The notes under the pieces: model-generated
The model's database searches: none
Told to the model about the DNA's origin: nothing
The model's input: only the letters and a program-made list of their open reading frames with translations
Made by a program: the position numbers and the translations under genes
Assembly (NCBI GenBank): GCA_016710095.1
Contig: JADJLL010000006.1
Span: forward strand, 62,001 to 126,000
Length of the DNA stretch: 64,000 nt
Source: Candidatus Eiseniibacteriota bacterium
GTDB lineage: Bacteria > Eisenbacteria > RBG-16-71-46
Reading direction: 5' to 3'
In this document: positions 63,067 through 64,000 of the stretch, in pieces
How the letters are laid out: each line of letters opens with the position of its first letter
Position numbering within the stretch: position 1 is the first letter of the stretch

Positions 63067-63114
63067 AGTCTAGCATTCCCGTCCCGATCGTCTGCAAGAA
63101 GAATCTTGCAAGAT
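63067..63114 (-). promoter_or_regulatory. Promoter and palindrome upstream of the DUF4114-like gene
   Basis: Minus-strand TTGCAG (-35, 63092-63097) and TAGACT (63067-63072) are 19 bases apart, with an extended TGC before the -10. A perfect palindrome ATCTTGCAAGAT lies at 63103-63114, just upstream of the -35, a common activator position. The gene starts 138 bases downstream. Confidence 0.3.
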
Positions 63115-63153
63115 ACGTCTTGGGTCGTTTGCCACCGGGGGATATCCCCCAAT

Positions 63154-63186
63154 GAAAGACGCGGGCACCCATCGGATGCCCGCGTC
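63154..63186 (-). terminator. Intrinsic terminator of the dihydrolipoyl dehydrogenase gene
   Basis: On the minus strand GACGCGGGCATCC pairs with GGTGCCCGCGTC around GAT, followed by TTTCATT. It lies 22 bases after the stop at 63209. Confidence 0.85.
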
Positions 63187-63208
63187 CGTCATCGCGATTC
63201 GAGGTCTT

Positions 63209-64000
63209 TCACATGTGGATCGCGCGCTTCGCCACCGCGAGCGCGGCTTCCTTCACCGCCTCGGGCAGGGTCGGGTGCGCGTGGAACGAGCGGGCGACGT
63301 CCTCGGAGCTCGCCCCCATCTCCACCGCCAGCACCAGCTCGGCGATCAGGTCGCTCGCCCGCGGCCCGACGATGTGGGCCCCGAGGATGCGGTCGCTCTT
63401 GGCGTCGGCCACGATCTTCACGTGCCCGTCGCGCTCCCCCATCGCCTTGGCCCGGCCGTTGGCGAGGAACGGGAACGTGCCCACCGCGATCTCGCGGCCG
63501 GCCGCCTTCGCGTCCTCTTCCGACATACCGACGGAAGCCATCTCCGGCCACGTGTACACGACCCCGGGGACGCAGCCGTACTCGACGTGCCCCGGCAGCC
63601 CGGTCATGCACTCGACGCAGGCCACGCCTTCTTCTTCGGCCTTGTGCGCGAGCATCGGCCCCGCGATCACGTCGCCGATCGCGTAGATGCCCGGGATGCT
63701 CGTCTGCCAGTGCGCGTCCACCTCGATGCGCCCGCGCGAGTCGAGGCGGATGCCGGCCTCCGCGGCGCCGAGCCCTTCGGTGTACGGGCGCCGCCCGACG
63801 GCGACCAGCAGCACGTCGCACGTCTCCGTCGTGGTGTCACCGCCGGCGGCGGGAGCGACCTCGACGGTGACGGTGTCGCCTTCCACCTTCGCGCCCTTCG
63901 CCGAGACACCGAAGCGGAACTTCATGCCCTGCTTCTCGAGCGCGCGCTGGAGCAGCTTGGCCGTGCCCAGGTCCGAGCCCGGCACGATGCGGTCGAGGTA
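63209..64000 (-). CDS. lpd: Dihydrolipoyl dehydrogenase, C-terminal part (5' end outside window)
   Basis: This frame continues past the window end (reading YLDRIVPGSDLG at the edge). It contains the second half of the NAD-binding domain (DVLLVAVGRRPYTEGLG), the FAD-binding end TSIPGIYAIGDVIAGPMLAHKAEEEG, and the dimerisation domain GVVYTWPEMASVGMSEEDA through SFHAHPTLPEAVKEAAL. The His of HAHPT, with the nearby Glu, is the catalytic base of the disulfide reductase. The redox-active Cys pair and first NAD/FAD motif are outside the window. It is the E3 subunit of 2-oxo acid dehydrogenase complexes. Confidence 0.95.
   Translation of the reverse strand, partial: YLDRIVPGSDLGTAKLLQRALEKQGMKFRFGVSAKGAKVEGDTVTVEVAPAAGGDTTTETCDVLLVAVGRRPYTEGLGAAEAGIRLDSRGRIEVDAHWQTSIPGIYAIGDVIAGPMLAHKAEEEGVACVECMTGLPGHVEYGCVPGVVYTWPEMASVGMSEEDAKAAGREIAVGTFPFLANGRAKAMGERDGHVKIVADAKSDRILGAHIVGPRASDLIAELVLAVEMGASSEDVARSFHAHPTLPEAVKEAALAVAKRAIHM

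Overview
The window is very GC-rich, gene-dense bacterial chromosome. Three features point to a diderm of the FCB superphylum: FlgD/T9SS-like C-terminal Ig domains ending in SGVYLYEL/GGVYFARF-type strands, a PorV-like barrel protein, and surface lipoproteins joined to outer-membrane barrels. Candidatus Eisenbacteria or a relative fits best, but this is inference and there is no rRNA here. No IS element, prophage or CRISPR array was seen. Many genes carry one-base frameshifts, often in C or G runs, and the conserved protein continues in another frame. I read most of these as read or assembly errors and give each such locus as one gene.

Region 1 (1-22.4 kb, all minus strand) is one exopolysaccharide/exosortase operon. 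In transcription order it encodes: a nucleotide-sugar dehydratase fused to a sugar-phosphate transferase, a Wza-like export protein, a Wzc-like BY-kinase, a Wzx-like flippase, two GT2 glycosyltransferases, an O-antigen ligase/polymerase, a polysaccharide deacetylase, three GT4 glycosyltransferases, a CelD/FemAB-like acyltransferase, a methyltransferase, a GT4 fused to a second sugar-phosphate transferase, an exosortase, an EpsI protein, a polytopic membrane protein and a lipoprotein. Most junctions are four-base NTGA overlaps. A sigma-54-like promoter lies upstream.

Region 2 (22.7-40.5 kb) holds ordinary genes: an NAD-dependent epimerase, a small membrane-anchored protein, tRNA-Glu(CTC), tRNA-Gln(CTG), gltX, a very large gingipain-like (C25) secreted protease, a peptide-type ABC solute-binding lipoprotein, a UvrD helicase fused to an Fe-S PD-(D/E)XK nuclease, an inositol-monophosphatase, a lone receiver protein, a TPR/GWxTD protein, a rhodanese-methyltransferase fusion and a universal stress protein.

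Region 3 (41-60.4 kb) is the most distinctive part. It looks like an alpha-glucan capture and import locus that does not use SusC/SusD. malE-malF-malG stand at one end and malK, on the other strand, at the opposite end. Between them lie two secreted proteins on the minus strand and a plus-strand run: a CBM9/DOMON-like secreted protein, a PorV-like protein, an outer-membrane barrel, a barrel with an N-terminal CBM48/AMPK-type glycogen-binding module, a CBM48 lipoprotein, another lipoprotein, a lipoprotein made of five tandem CBM48 modules, and a GH13 amylase with two N-terminal CBM48 modules. Nine CBM48 modules occur in four proteins. The proposed logic is surface binding by CBM48 proteins, hydrolysis by the amylase, crossing of the outer membrane through the barrels, and import by MalEFGK.

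Region 4 (60.5-64 kb) holds a DedA-family membrane protein, an MBL-fold hydrolase, a secreted DUF4114-like protein and the C-terminal part of dihydrolipoyl dehydrogenase, which runs off the window.
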